From: Algibacillus agarilyticus
GTDB lineage: Bacteria; Pseudomonadota; Gammaproteobacteria; Enterobacterales; Alteromonadaceae
Length of the DNA: 64,000 nucleotides
Reading direction: 5' to 3'
NCBI RefSeq assembly: GCF_003286125.1
Contig: NZ_QMED01000005.1
Coordinates: 124,001 to 188,000 of the forward strand
Position 1 is the stretch's first letter. Each line of letters starts with the position of its first letter. Shown here in pieces: positions 57,109 through 64,000 of the stretch. A program made the position numbers and the translations under genes. A model generated the notes under the pieces. That model was not told where the DNA came from, did no database searches, and worked only from the letters and a program-made list of their open reading frames with translations.

Positions 57109-57738
57109 CTATGGTTGTTGCTCGTCCTTTGAAACCACCAAAGCTAAATAGTTATAATAAACAGCTTCTTCCATATGGTTTTTAAAAACTTGAGAGCGTT
57201 TTAAAAATTGGTAGGCGCTGAAAGCTATTAAAACATTAATAGAAATATTGATAGCATCGCATTTAAAAACAAACCAATTAGCTATAAATATCAGCGCTAG
57301 CAACACGCTCATACTTCGGTAAAAACCAAATCTAGCCAAAAAGATATCATGATTTGAGTTTTGAAATTTTAGCTCTACAACTGCTTTACAATACCTATAT
57401 AGGTTAGCTGAATTGATTTCATCATCTGGAAGGTGTCTTTTGATAGTATTAACTAAGAATTCTTTATTTCTTATTTCTCTTGGCTTAAACCAGGCAAATT
57501 TTTCGATATGTTTAGCTAACCAGTTTGCAATAGGCTCAATAAACATACCGACTAATAAAAATACTATTGGAACCACAATCACTAGGCTCCCAGAAAAATC
57601 TTTTAAATCTTTTGCCCAACTTGGAAAAAGAATACCCAAGCCATAAAATATATAGAATATAGCTGCGAGAGATACAAAACATCCTACGGTCAAGTAGGTT
57701 CCGATATCCCAAAATGATAATTTTCCCTTTTCAAACAT
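57109..57738 (-). CDS. Multi-helix membrane protein in the DRT3 operon
   Basis: A 209-aa protein with about four transmembrane helices: two N-terminal ones (about 12-35 and 48-68), a cytoplasmic middle (about 70-140, rich in charges, with PREIRNKEFLVNTIKRHLPDDEINSANLYRYCKAVVELK) and two more (about 142-162 and 167-185). No family recognised; the layout recalls SLATT-like or other membrane effectors of defence operons, but no motif proves it. It is 18 bases ahead of drt3a in the same direction, so is probably the first gene of the operon. The classic DRT3 unit has just two proteins and an RNA, which makes this gene of interest. Confidence 0.65.
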   Translation of the reverse strand: MFEKGKLSFWDIGTYLTVGCFVSLAAIFYIFYGLGILFPSWAKDLKDFSGSLVIVVPIVFLLVGMFIEPIANWLAKHIEKFAWFKPREIRNKEFLVNTIKRHLPDDEINSANLYRYCKAVVELKFQNSNHDIFLARFGFYRSMSVLLALIFIANWFVFKCDAINISINVLIAFSAYQFLKRSQVFKNHMEEAVYYNYLALVVSKDEQQP

Positions 57739-58271
57739 AATTAATTAGTCTCTTAGTTTTATTATTTGCACCAATTGAAGAGGCAGTGTGATTTGACCAC
57801 TAAAGTTATGGAGTTAATCATAACAAGATTAGGCCACGAAATAACAAAGAAAACTAGAATAAAATTTATTGTTTAATATGGCTGCTTTTATTCTTAAGCC
57901 GGCATTCAATTCAATATTGTTTAGATCTGCTCTTCGCTCACAGCTGCCCTTAGAGTATTTACGTTAACTCATAATGGGGCAAAAGTGACTTAGAGGCGAA
58001 CGTCCGAAAATGGCACAGATAAGTCATTAAAGTGAATGAGTGAAATGTATACTTTCGGATCTTAGCTGACCTAATCCACGGCGAGATTAGGTTAAACTCA
58101 AAAGTGAAAAAGCGTCAGATAGACATGAGCTTCTACCTTTTCAAATGTTACCGTTTAAAACTATCTATCGATTTTTATTAATAGATTCATCGACAAGCTT
58201 TAACAGCAATGATATTTCAGCCCGGCCAGACCATGAACCTAGCGTGTAAGACAAACCCATCCCCCCAATTA
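57739..58271. other. Upstream region of the DRT3 operon
   Basis: About 530 bases with no gene found. It must hold the operon's promoter. Two inverted repeats are visible: ACCTAATC/GATTAGGT with an 8-base loop (58069-58092) and TCCGAAA/TTTCGGA spaced by 43 bases (58003-58059). They could belong to an RNA or a terminator, but such lengths also arise by chance. Confidence 0.4.
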
Positions 58272-58400
58272 TATAGTCTTCTCGCTCAGGTTTTATGGTT
58301 CATTGTCAGCGCTTACTCGCCCCAATCACATAATAGAGCATATGCTCATGGGGTCTCGAAGCTTGACGGCTTCCCCTAAAACCCGATCGCTTTGACTATA
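58272..58400 (-). mobile_element. MITE-like repeat, copy 5 (129 bp)
   Basis: In the plus-strand reading it starts TATAGTC and ends GACTATA, and is inverted relative to copies 1-3 but otherwise the same length and near identical to copy 1. It lies between the DRT3 operon and the second part of the glycan locus and provides the end of the small gene at 58376. Confidence 0.88.
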
Positions 58401-58549
58401 AGCAGCTCGGGTTCATCATCATAAAATACAAAAAAGCTTAACAGGCTTAATAGCGATGTTAAAACAATAATCCATCTCATAACCGGCCATGCTGTGTGTT
58501 GTCGCTTTAGCCACTCATACATTTTTTTGTCTTTATCATTCAATTCCAT
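58376..58549 (-). CDS. Small membrane protein whose end is coded by a MITE
   Basis: A 57-aa reading frame missed by a 60-aa cut-off. ATG at 58549 has AGAGG about 9 bases upstream. The protein has a charged N-terminus (MELNDKDKKMYEWLKRQ), one hydrophobic helix (about 24-43), then FYDDEPEL and a last part LIVKAIGF that lies in MITE copy 5, where the stop TAG also is. The natural protein was therefore probably longer or ended differently. Family unknown. Confidence 0.5.
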   Translation of the reverse strand: MELNDKDKKMYEWLKRQHTAWPVMRWIIVLTSLLSLLSFFVFYDDEPELLIVKAIGF

Positions 58550-58791
58550 TTTAAATAACCTCTGGTTTTATGGTTAGTTACTTTTAATCGTGCCCAATAT
58601 ACCTTTATTTAATTGAGCCTTATTGGTGGCTACCTGCAATGTTACGGCTGTGATTTGTCTTCGAACACGGTATTTTTCAAGGTAGTTGTCACCTATCGTT
58701 GTCAATCAGTGACGAGCATTAATCACCATGTAAGCTATTTAGTTAATCGAGCGACTAAAAGCTTACATAGACCCTGTATTAACCAGTAGTA

Positions 58792-59880
58792 TTACTTCAC
58801 ACTTGCGCCTGTCACTAAAACTAAAATGTCATCAACCACCTCAGTTTCACCCACGTAAATACCCCACCGGAAACCAATTTCAAGGGTGCGTTGCCACTGA
58901 CCGGTACCCACTGATTCACCATCAATCCACATTTCATAATCTAAACCGTTATCACGTACTTTCATATCAAACGGTTGGCCGATAACATTATCGCGGAGTT
59001 TTTTTCTGTTTTTGTAAATTCCTTCACGCGGATAAAACCATAAGCTACCGTCTCCGTGAACACGTAACATAACGGACCAATGATCAACATTATTACCTTT
59101 CGCCTGAAAAATAGAACAATAGTGCCCTTTGACTGGCAGCGCCGAGCAGCCCTTGGCTTTTAATACCGTAAAACGGGCACTAAACTCTCGCCATATGCCT
59201 GGTTCTGGAAACCAGCGTTGCTTAGAACTTGATATTTCAACTCGAGCAGCGAGTGGGCGGCTGTTACTAACATTTTCTTCATTTTTAAATAAACGGAAAA
59301 TTTGCGTATTACCAGATTCTTGGTACCAACGACTCCAGCGTTCAAATTTACTTTGCCCTATTGCAGGGTTCCCTACTGTATGCAATGAATACTTGTTTTC
59401 AACACTATTTATTGGCCGACTTCCATACTCCCCCGTTTCGATTAACGCATGATTGATTGAAATAATTGAACCTAATACGCCTTTGTAAGTAAATGTGTAT
59501 AGGGGAAGCAAAGCATCGGTTGCCAGTACTTCTTCCCATGTAAGATCAGTGCCTTCTTGTTTGTATAACCAAGTGGTATCAGGATCTGGTTGAGCATCCA
59601 CTGGTGTATCGGGCTGAGTATCAACTGGTGTATCGGGCTGAGCATCCACTGGTGTATCGGGCTGAGTATCAACTGGTGTATCTGGCTGAGTATCAACTGG
59701 TGTATCTGGCTGAGTATCAACTGGTTTATCTGGCTGAGTATTCACTGGGGTGTCTGGCTGAGTATTCACTGGGGTGTTTGCAAGGGGCTTTTCCTGCTCA
59801 CTGCCACCGTTTGACTTATCGCCACAGGCGCTAAGCGCCAAAACGAGCATAGGGATTGTAAAAATTGTAATGTATTTCAT
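58792..59880 (-). CDS. Lipoprotein with PVDTQPD repeats and lyase-like jelly-roll domain
   Basis: A protein of about 362 aa. The lipobox is LALSAC; then eight tandem copies of an 8-residue linker (TPVDTQPD and near variants) space a C-terminal domain of about 230 residues off the membrane. That domain (NSRPLAARVEISSSKQRWFPEPGIWREFSARF, GHYCSIFQAKGN, WSVMLRVHGDGSLWFYPR, and the last strand EIGFRWGIYVGETEVVDDILV) looks like a beta-jelly-roll polysaccharide lyase or lectin. I place the start at 59880 with AGGAAAA 5 bases upstream; the frame stays open to 59907. An ECF-like promoter precedes it. Confidence 0.7.
   Translation of the reverse strand: MKYITIFTIPMLVLALSACGDKSNGGSEQEKPLANTPVNTQPDTPVNTQPDKPVDTQPDTPVDTQPDTPVDTQPDTPVDAQPDTPVDTQPDTPVDAQPDPDTTWLYKQEGTDLTWEEVLATDALLPLYTFTYKGVLGSIISINHALIETGEYGSRPINSVENKYSLHTVGNPAIGQSKFERWSRWYQESGNTQIFRLFKNEENVSNSRPLAARVEISSSKQRWFPEPGIWREFSARFTVLKAKGCSALPVKGHYCSIFQAKGNNVDHWSVMLRVHGDGSLWFYPREGIYKNRKKLRDNVIGQPFDMKVRDNGLDYEMWIDGESVGTGQWQRTLEIGFRWGIYVGETEVVDDILVLVTGASVK
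59591..59782 (-). repeat. Eight tandem 24-bp coding repeats
   Basis: Eight head-to-tail 24-bp units code for TPV(D/N)(T/A)QPD, one (KPVDTQPD) with Lys. The near identity of central units suggests recent slippage, so the linker length may vary between strains. Confidence 0.92.
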
Positions 59881-59946
59881 CTTTTTTCCTGAGGATTTAT
59901 ATCGCATTTTCTTATTTTGGTTTTATTATTTAGGCTTACGATATGA

Positions 59947-59977
59947 ATAGCCTTACGGGTACACCAATTGATACCCT
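59947..59977 (-). promoter_or_regulatory. ECF-like promoter of the repeat lipoprotein gene
   Basis: On the minus strand: AGGGTATCAAT (59977-59967), a 14-base spacer, GGCTAT (59952-59947). The start codon is about 67 bases on. It differs from the other three sites in one base of the first box and one base of spacing. Confidence 0.55.
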
Positions 59978-60161
59978 TCGCGTTAAAGAAAACTCAACAG
60001 CTGCCGCAGATAGCTAAAAAACCCTAATAATTAGCTTAAAAATTAGAAAGAACCTTTACCCCTTCCGTATTAAATGACCACCCAAGAATCCTCATGCTAT
60101 TTAGTGGCACGAGACTATAAAAATTATTTTTTTATAAACACTTTTTTTGTAACACGACAGG

Positions 60162-60191
60162 GGGGTATCAATTTCATCGCTTTCTGCCTAT
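60162..60191 (+). promoter_or_regulatory. ECF-like promoter of the GH106 rhamnosidase gene
   Basis: GGGGTATCAAT (60162-60172), a 13-base spacer, GCCTAT (60186-60191). The ATG is at 60237, so a leader of about 40 bases is expected. Confidence 0.6.
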
Positions 60192-60236
60192 TCAATATAT
60201 ACCCATTGAATACGCTTGCTATACGGAAAACACTTT

Positions 60237-63200
60237 ATGCATATTGTCCCCAAACTCATTAGCTCTATGTGCTTGCTTAGCCTGTCAGCCTTATATGGTT
60301 GCGCAGACAAAACGGCCGATTTTACGCCACCTGTAACTTCAACACCGTTTGATTCAAATGCCGCTGCCCTGCTGCAACAGAATTTTGTAACCCCCACGAA
60401 TGAGGCTAAGCCACTAACTTGGTATCATGTGATGAACAGTAATATGTCAAAAGCAGGTATCACTAAAGACTTTGAGGCGATGGCCGAAGCCGGTATTGGT
60501 GGGGTGCTCTATTTCAACCTTGGCCGAAATATTCCCAAAGGAAAGGTGTTATTTAATACCCCAAATCATATCGACATGATCGGTCACATGGCAACAGAAG
60601 CCAAACGCCTGGGTTTAAGCTTTGGTATTCACAACTGCGATGGTTGGTCGTCAAGTGGTGGCCCGTGGATCACGCCAGAGCATGGCATGAAACAAGTCAC
60701 TTGGAATGAAAAGGTTGTTACCAGTAATGGCGGTGACGTCAAGGTGCAATTAGCCCAGCCAATGACGATGTTAGATTATTATCAAGACATTGCCGTACTC
60801 GCTTACCCATCACTAGAAACCGAACTCGTTGATGCCTCATTAACACCCGTGATCACCGCCTCAGATCCCAACTTTGATACCCGCGTGGTTTCAAATGTCG
60901 AGGTCATGAAAAAATCATCGATTAAGTCAAAAAACAAACAACCGGTTTGGTTGCAATTTGCTTACGACAAGCCCGTCACTATTCGTTTTGCCAGCATGGA
61001 TATTAGCTTCGGTAAAAAAATAAAATACGAATTGCAGTATTCAAATGACGGCAAAAACTTTAAAAAGCATGTCGACTTGAAAGTGAATCGTCCGGGCCGA
61101 GTTCGTTGGGCGCTCGATGGTGCGTTTGAAGGTGTAACTGCAAAATACTTTAGAATTGTTGCCAATAAAACCCTCAACATTTTTGAAGCGAGCTTATCGT
61201 CAACACCAAGAATGGGAAATTTTTTAGGCCGAACCCTAGCAACACGTACCGATTATGGTCACTTACCTAAAATTGGCAAGCCTGCCAAACAACATATCAT
61301 CGATCCTAAAAAAATCATTAATTTAACCGGCAAGCTCTCTGCTGATGGTCAGTTACAAACACAATTACCTGCCGGTAATTGGACCATAATGCGCTTTGGT
61401 TACACCGCTAAAGGCACGACTAATGTACCGCCAACTGCCGAAGGTCGCGGTTTAGAAGTCGATAAATTTAGCCGAGCTGCATTTAAGGCGCATTACGACG
61501 CTTACGTAACCAATGTTATCAACAAGGTAAAAGACGTTGCCCCAGGGGTGATGCAATATTTAGAAATTGATAGTTATGAAGTGGGCGGCCAAAACTGGAC
61601 TCAAGACTACGAACAAGCCTTTAAAGAGCAACATAGTTATGATCTTGTCCCCTTTTTACCGCTATTTGCCGGTAAATTTGTTGACTCAGCCGCTACCGCT
61701 GAAGCGGTATCATGGGATATTCGTGAGCTAAGTAACAAGTTAATCACTGAAAACTATTATCAATACTTTACCGAATTAGCTAACGCTGACGGCATGAAAA
61801 CTTACAATGAACCTTATGGTATTGGCCCCTTTAATGATTTAGATGCCGGCGGTAAAGTGGACATTCCAATGGGAGAATTCTGGTTAAAACGTAATATTTA
61901 TATGTTAGCGTCAGCGACTTCTGCCGGCCATATTTACAATAAAAACATTATTTCTGCCGAAGCTTTTACCGCGACCAAAGATCACAATTGGCGCTTCAAC
62001 CCTGCTGATGCCAAGTATGACGGTGATTTTAGCTGGGCACTCGGTATTAACCAATTTGTATTCCATCGTTTTGTCCATCAAGCAAACACCCATGTGGTAC
62101 CGGGCATGACGATGGAATATTGGGGTGCGCACGTTGACGCGACTCAACCTTGGTTTAAAACTGCAGGTAAAGCATGGTTCAACTACCTTAGCCGTGGCCA
62201 ATATATGTTACGCCAAGGTCAACCCGTTGCTGATTTACTTTGGTATGTGGGCGACTCTGCGCCAACAGAATGTCCAGATCGTCGTCGTATCAAAAAGAAA
62301 CTACCGACCTACATCAATTACGATTGTTTAAACCGTGACGTATTACAAAACAAGTTGTTTTATAAAAATGGTCGCTACCAGCTTGATCACGGTGTTCAAT
62401 ACAAGGCGTTAAAACTGACCAATCACGACACTCTATACATTGATTCAGTGAGAAAAATCTACCAATTCGCCCAGCAAGGCGGCGTGATTATTGGTAAACC
62501 AATTAAACAACTTGCGGGTCGCGATGTGACCAAAGCGCAACAGCAAGAATTTAAAAAAATGGTCGATTACATTTGGGCGCAGCCGACTACTTATTTATCA
62601 GTTACAACCACAGCTGATTGGCACAAACTTTATGAAAAGCAGCAGCTAAACTTTGATTTACGCATTAAAAATATTGATCAGCTATTTTACACCCATAGAA
62701 AAACAGCCAGTCAAGATATTTACTTTGTCTATAACCAAAACAAAGAACGCCGTTTATTTGATGCGACCTTTGAAGTCACAGGAAAAATCCCTGAACTATG
62801 GGATGCTAATACGGGAACAATTAAAAAACTCGCTACCTTTAAAGTGGGCAAAAATACCACAGACGTTACCTTTCGGTTAGACCCAGAAGAGTCGGTTTTT
62901 ATTGTCTTTCAGCGCTCATCAAGCAACATGAAAGTAGTCGACCCGCAAGTGGTGCGCGATCAAGATGTTGAAGTGATTTATGATGAAAACAATCATCTTA
63001 AATTGTTAGCTCAAGCGAGCGACAAGGTGAATATTGTTATCGATGGTGAAAAACAAAACATCAAGGTAAAAGATATGCCGGCACCACAAACGCTAACCGG
63101 CAGCTGGCAGGTATCATTCAAAAAGCAATACGGATTAGATAAAACCGTGACTTTTAACAAGCTGATCAATTTTAAAGATCATGCCGACTCTGAGGTTCGC

Positions 63201-63671
63201 GCGTACTCAGGCATTAGCAGCTACCAGAAAAGCTTCACTGTATCACCCGAGTTATTAGCCAGCGACCAAAAAATCATCCTAGATTTAGGGCAACTCAGTG
63301 ATACTGCGCAAGTCTTTATTAATGGTGTTGATGCAGGCGTTACTTGGATTGCTCCTTTTACCTTAGATGTGACTAACTACTTACATACGGGTAAAAACAG
63401 CATTCGAATTGACGTGGCCAGCTCATGGATTAACCGCCTGATCACCGATGAAGCTTACCCCGACCATTCACAGTTTTGGCGTGAAAACGGCAAGCCAGTG
63501 GGCACCATGCCAAGCTGGTATACCGACAATAAACCACTACCTAAAAGTGGCCAAAAAGGTGAGCGCATGACATTCACTTCATATAAGTTCGTGAGCAAAG
63601 ATGATCCGTTAGAGAATTCGGGATTATTAGGGCCGTTAACGTTGCAAGCCATCAAAAAAATAAAGCTTTAA
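60237..63671 (+). CDS. GH106 alpha-L-rhamnosidase, lipoprotein
   Basis: A protein of about 1,144 aa with a lipoprotein signal (LSALYGC). GH106 features in order: WYHVMNSNMSKAGITKDFEAMAEAGIGGVLYFN, LGLSFGIHNCDGWSSSGGPWITPEHGMKQVTW, MQYLEIDSYEVGGQNWTQDY with the acidic active-site region, MKTYNEPYGIGPFNDLDAGGKVDIPMGEFW, and a late beta-sandwich ending RIDVASSWINRLITDEAYPDHSQFWRENGKP. These enzymes remove L-rhamnose by inversion; in ulvan or rhamnogalacturonan breakdown they act on oligomers. I use the ATG at 60237 with GGAAA 7 bases upstream, not the earlier TTG at 60216. It has its own ECF-like promoter. Confidence 0.93.
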   Translation: MHIVPKLISSMCLLSLSALYGCADKTADFTPPVTSTPFDSNAAALLQQNFVTPTNEAKPLTWYHVMNSNMSKAGITKDFEAMAEAGIGGVLYFNLGRNIPKGKVLFNTPNHIDMIGHMATEAKRLGLSFGIHNCDGWSSSGGPWITPEHGMKQVTWNEKVVTSNGGDVKVQLAQPMTMLDYYQDIAVLAYPSLETELVDASLTPVITASDPNFDTRVVSNVEVMKKSSIKSKNKQPVWLQFAYDKPVTIRFASMDISFGKKIKYELQYSNDGKNFKKHVDLKVNRPGRVRWALDGAFEGVTAKYFRIVANKTLNIFEASLSSTPRMGNFLGRTLATRTDYGHLPKIGKPAKQHIIDPKKIINLTGKLSADGQLQTQLPAGNWTIMRFGYTAKGTTNVPPTAEGRGLEVDKFSRAAFKAHYDAYVTNVINKVKDVAPGVMQYLEIDSYEVGGQNWTQDYEQAFKEQHSYDLVPFLPLFAGKFVDSAATAEAVSWDIRELSNKLITENYYQYFTELANADGMKTYNEPYGIGPFNDLDAGGKVDIPMGEFWLKRNIYMLASATSAGHIYNKNIISAEAFTATKDHNWRFNPADAKYDGDFSWALGINQFVFHRFVHQANTHVVPGMTMEYWGAHVDATQPWFKTAGKAWFNYLSRGQYMLRQGQPVADLLWYVGDSAPTECPDRRRIKKKLPTYINYDCLNRDVLQNKLFYKNGRYQLDHGVQYKALKLTNHDTLYIDSVRKIYQFAQQGGVIIGKPIKQLAGRDVTKAQQQEFKKMVDYIWAQPTTYLSVTTTADWHKLYEKQQLNFDLRIKNIDQLFYTHRKTASQDIYFVYNQNKERRLFDATFEVTGKIPELWDANTGTIKKLATFKVGKNTTDVTFRLDPEESVFIVFQRSSSNMKVVDPQVVRDQDVEVIYDENNHLKLLAQASDKVNIVIDGEKQNIKVKDMPAPQTLTGSWQVSFKKQYGLDKTVTFNKLINFKDHADSEVRAYSGISSYQKSFTVSPELLASDQKIILDLGQLSDTAQVFINGVDAGVTWIAPFTLDVTNYLHTGKNSIRIDVASSWINRLITDEAYPDHSQFWRENGKPVGTMPSWYTDNKPLPKSGQKGERMTFTSYKFVSKDDPLENSGLLGPLTLQAIKKIKL

Positions 63672-63704
63672 TTCGCTGCAACCTGAATGTGAATGTGAGC
63701 ACGG

Positions 63705-63745
63705 TAAAGTGCCGTCGATGGTTAATCGCCATAAACGGCACTTTA
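63705..63745 (+). terminator. Terminator after the GH106 gene
   Basis: A perfect 11-bp stem TAAAGTGCCGT / ACGGCACTTTA, with an inner CGAT/ATCG stem, 33 bases past the GH106 stop. Confidence 0.7.
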
Positions 63746-63842
63746 TGTACAAGTCCGTAAACAATAATACAGCCAACATAATCATTAAAATTAGGGTGGT
63801 TCTGCTGCGGTTAACCTACAAAAAATACAAATAAGGAATAAA

Positions 63843-64000
63843 ATGAAAACGACAATAATAAAATCATTTAGAATTGTAACCTTTACACTGCTCTCGGGGA
63901 TAATAATTTCGTGCGGTAGCGATTCTACTGAAGCCCCAATTGATAACGATATCGATAAAGACGGTATTGTAAATACTATTGATACTTGTCCAAACACACC
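63843..64000 (+). CDS. Partial lipoprotein with thrombospondin type-3-like calcium repeats
   Basis: The gene runs off the window after 52 codons. ATG at 63843 has AAGGA 7-8 bases upstream. The start encodes a lipoprotein signal (LSGIIISC) followed by DNDIDKDGIVNTIDTCPNTP, a thrombospondin type-3/calcium-binding repeat as found ahead of secreted carbohydrate-active or surface proteins. The main domain is beyond the window. It follows the rhamnosidase gene in the same direction, so is probably part of the glycan locus. Confidence 0.75.
   Translation, partial: MKTTIIKSFRIVTFTLLSGIIISCGSDSTEAPIDNDIDKDGIVNTIDTCPNT

Larger units (their letters stand above)
59908..60236. other. Divergent promoter region of lipoprotein and GH106 genes
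   Basis: About 330 bases without a gene. It holds two ECF-like promoters facing away from each other (59947-59977 and 60162-60191). AT-rich between. Confidence 0.55.

Noticed and set aside
59590-59834. Plus-strand open frames over the 24-bp repeats (rich in Trp, Ile, Tyr)
   Set aside because: They are antisense shadows of the TPVDTQPD coding repeats, with no ribosome site.
60880-60895. TTTGATACCCGC inside the GH106 gene as a promoter match
   Set aside because: It lies inside a coding region, has a changed flank and no second box.

Overview
The window reads as a chromosomal stretch of a marine, AT-rich gammaproteobacterium of the Alteromonadales. The grounds are a large Alteromonadales-style TonB-dependent receptor without a SusD partner, several secreted sulfatases, lipoprotein signals with Gram-negative lipoboxes, a Gram-negative porin, and a type-3 defence reverse transcriptase pair. 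A Catenovulum/Paraglaciecola-like host is a guess only. No tRNA, rRNA or CRISPR array was seen.

Region 1 (1-17.2 kb) is a compact hybrid NRPS/PKS cluster. It holds a sulfotransferase-C-A-PCP-TE protein, a DUF4350-like exported protein, a stand-alone type II thioesterase, an AMP-ligase-ACP-KS-AT-DH-KR-ACP protein, a DUF697 membrane protein and a PvdE/SyrD-type ABC exporter. From visible motifs the line would load a carboxylic acid, extend it once with malonate to an enoyl chain, condense it with a residue (glycine by hand-read code) and release it. The role of the sulfotransferase domain is open.

Region 2 (17.2-27.7 kb) carries envelope sensing genes. On the plus strand are a membrane-anchored family-3 solute-binding protein, a band-7/SPFH protein, a type-1 periplasmic-binding lipoprotein and a small membrane protein. 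Convergent to these are a TrpX-like binding protein, a sensor-MFS fusion and a class III nucleotide cyclase in one tight operon, followed by a porin.

Region 3 (28.6-53.3 kb and 58.8-64 kb) is a polysaccharide utilisation locus whose content fits a sulfated, rhamnose- and uronate-containing glycan such as ulvan. It has three S1 sulfatases, a BNR_4 protein (candidate PL24/25-like lyase), a GH88 unsaturated uronyl hydrolase, a GH106 rhamnosidase, two jelly-roll lyase-like proteins, DUF1961, a sugar isomerase-like protein, a TonB receptor, two paralogous GMC oxidoreductases and a gluconate-dehydrogenase subunit-3 protein. Regulators are a seven-helix AraC protein and an ECF sigma/FecR-LamG pair. 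Four of its genes share a two-box, ECF-like promoter (GGGGTATCAAT, 13-14 bp, G[GC]CT[AT]), which I read as the sigma factor's regulon.

Region 4 (53.4-58.4 kb) interrupts that locus with a DRT3-type anti-phage operon: a multi-helix membrane protein, Drt3a and Drt3b, plus a short three-way-junction element just downstream that is a candidate RNA. Five copies of a 129-bp-core MITE-like element with TATAGTC/GACTATA ends are scattered from 31.7 to 58.4 kb. One of them supplies the last codons and stop of a small membrane protein.
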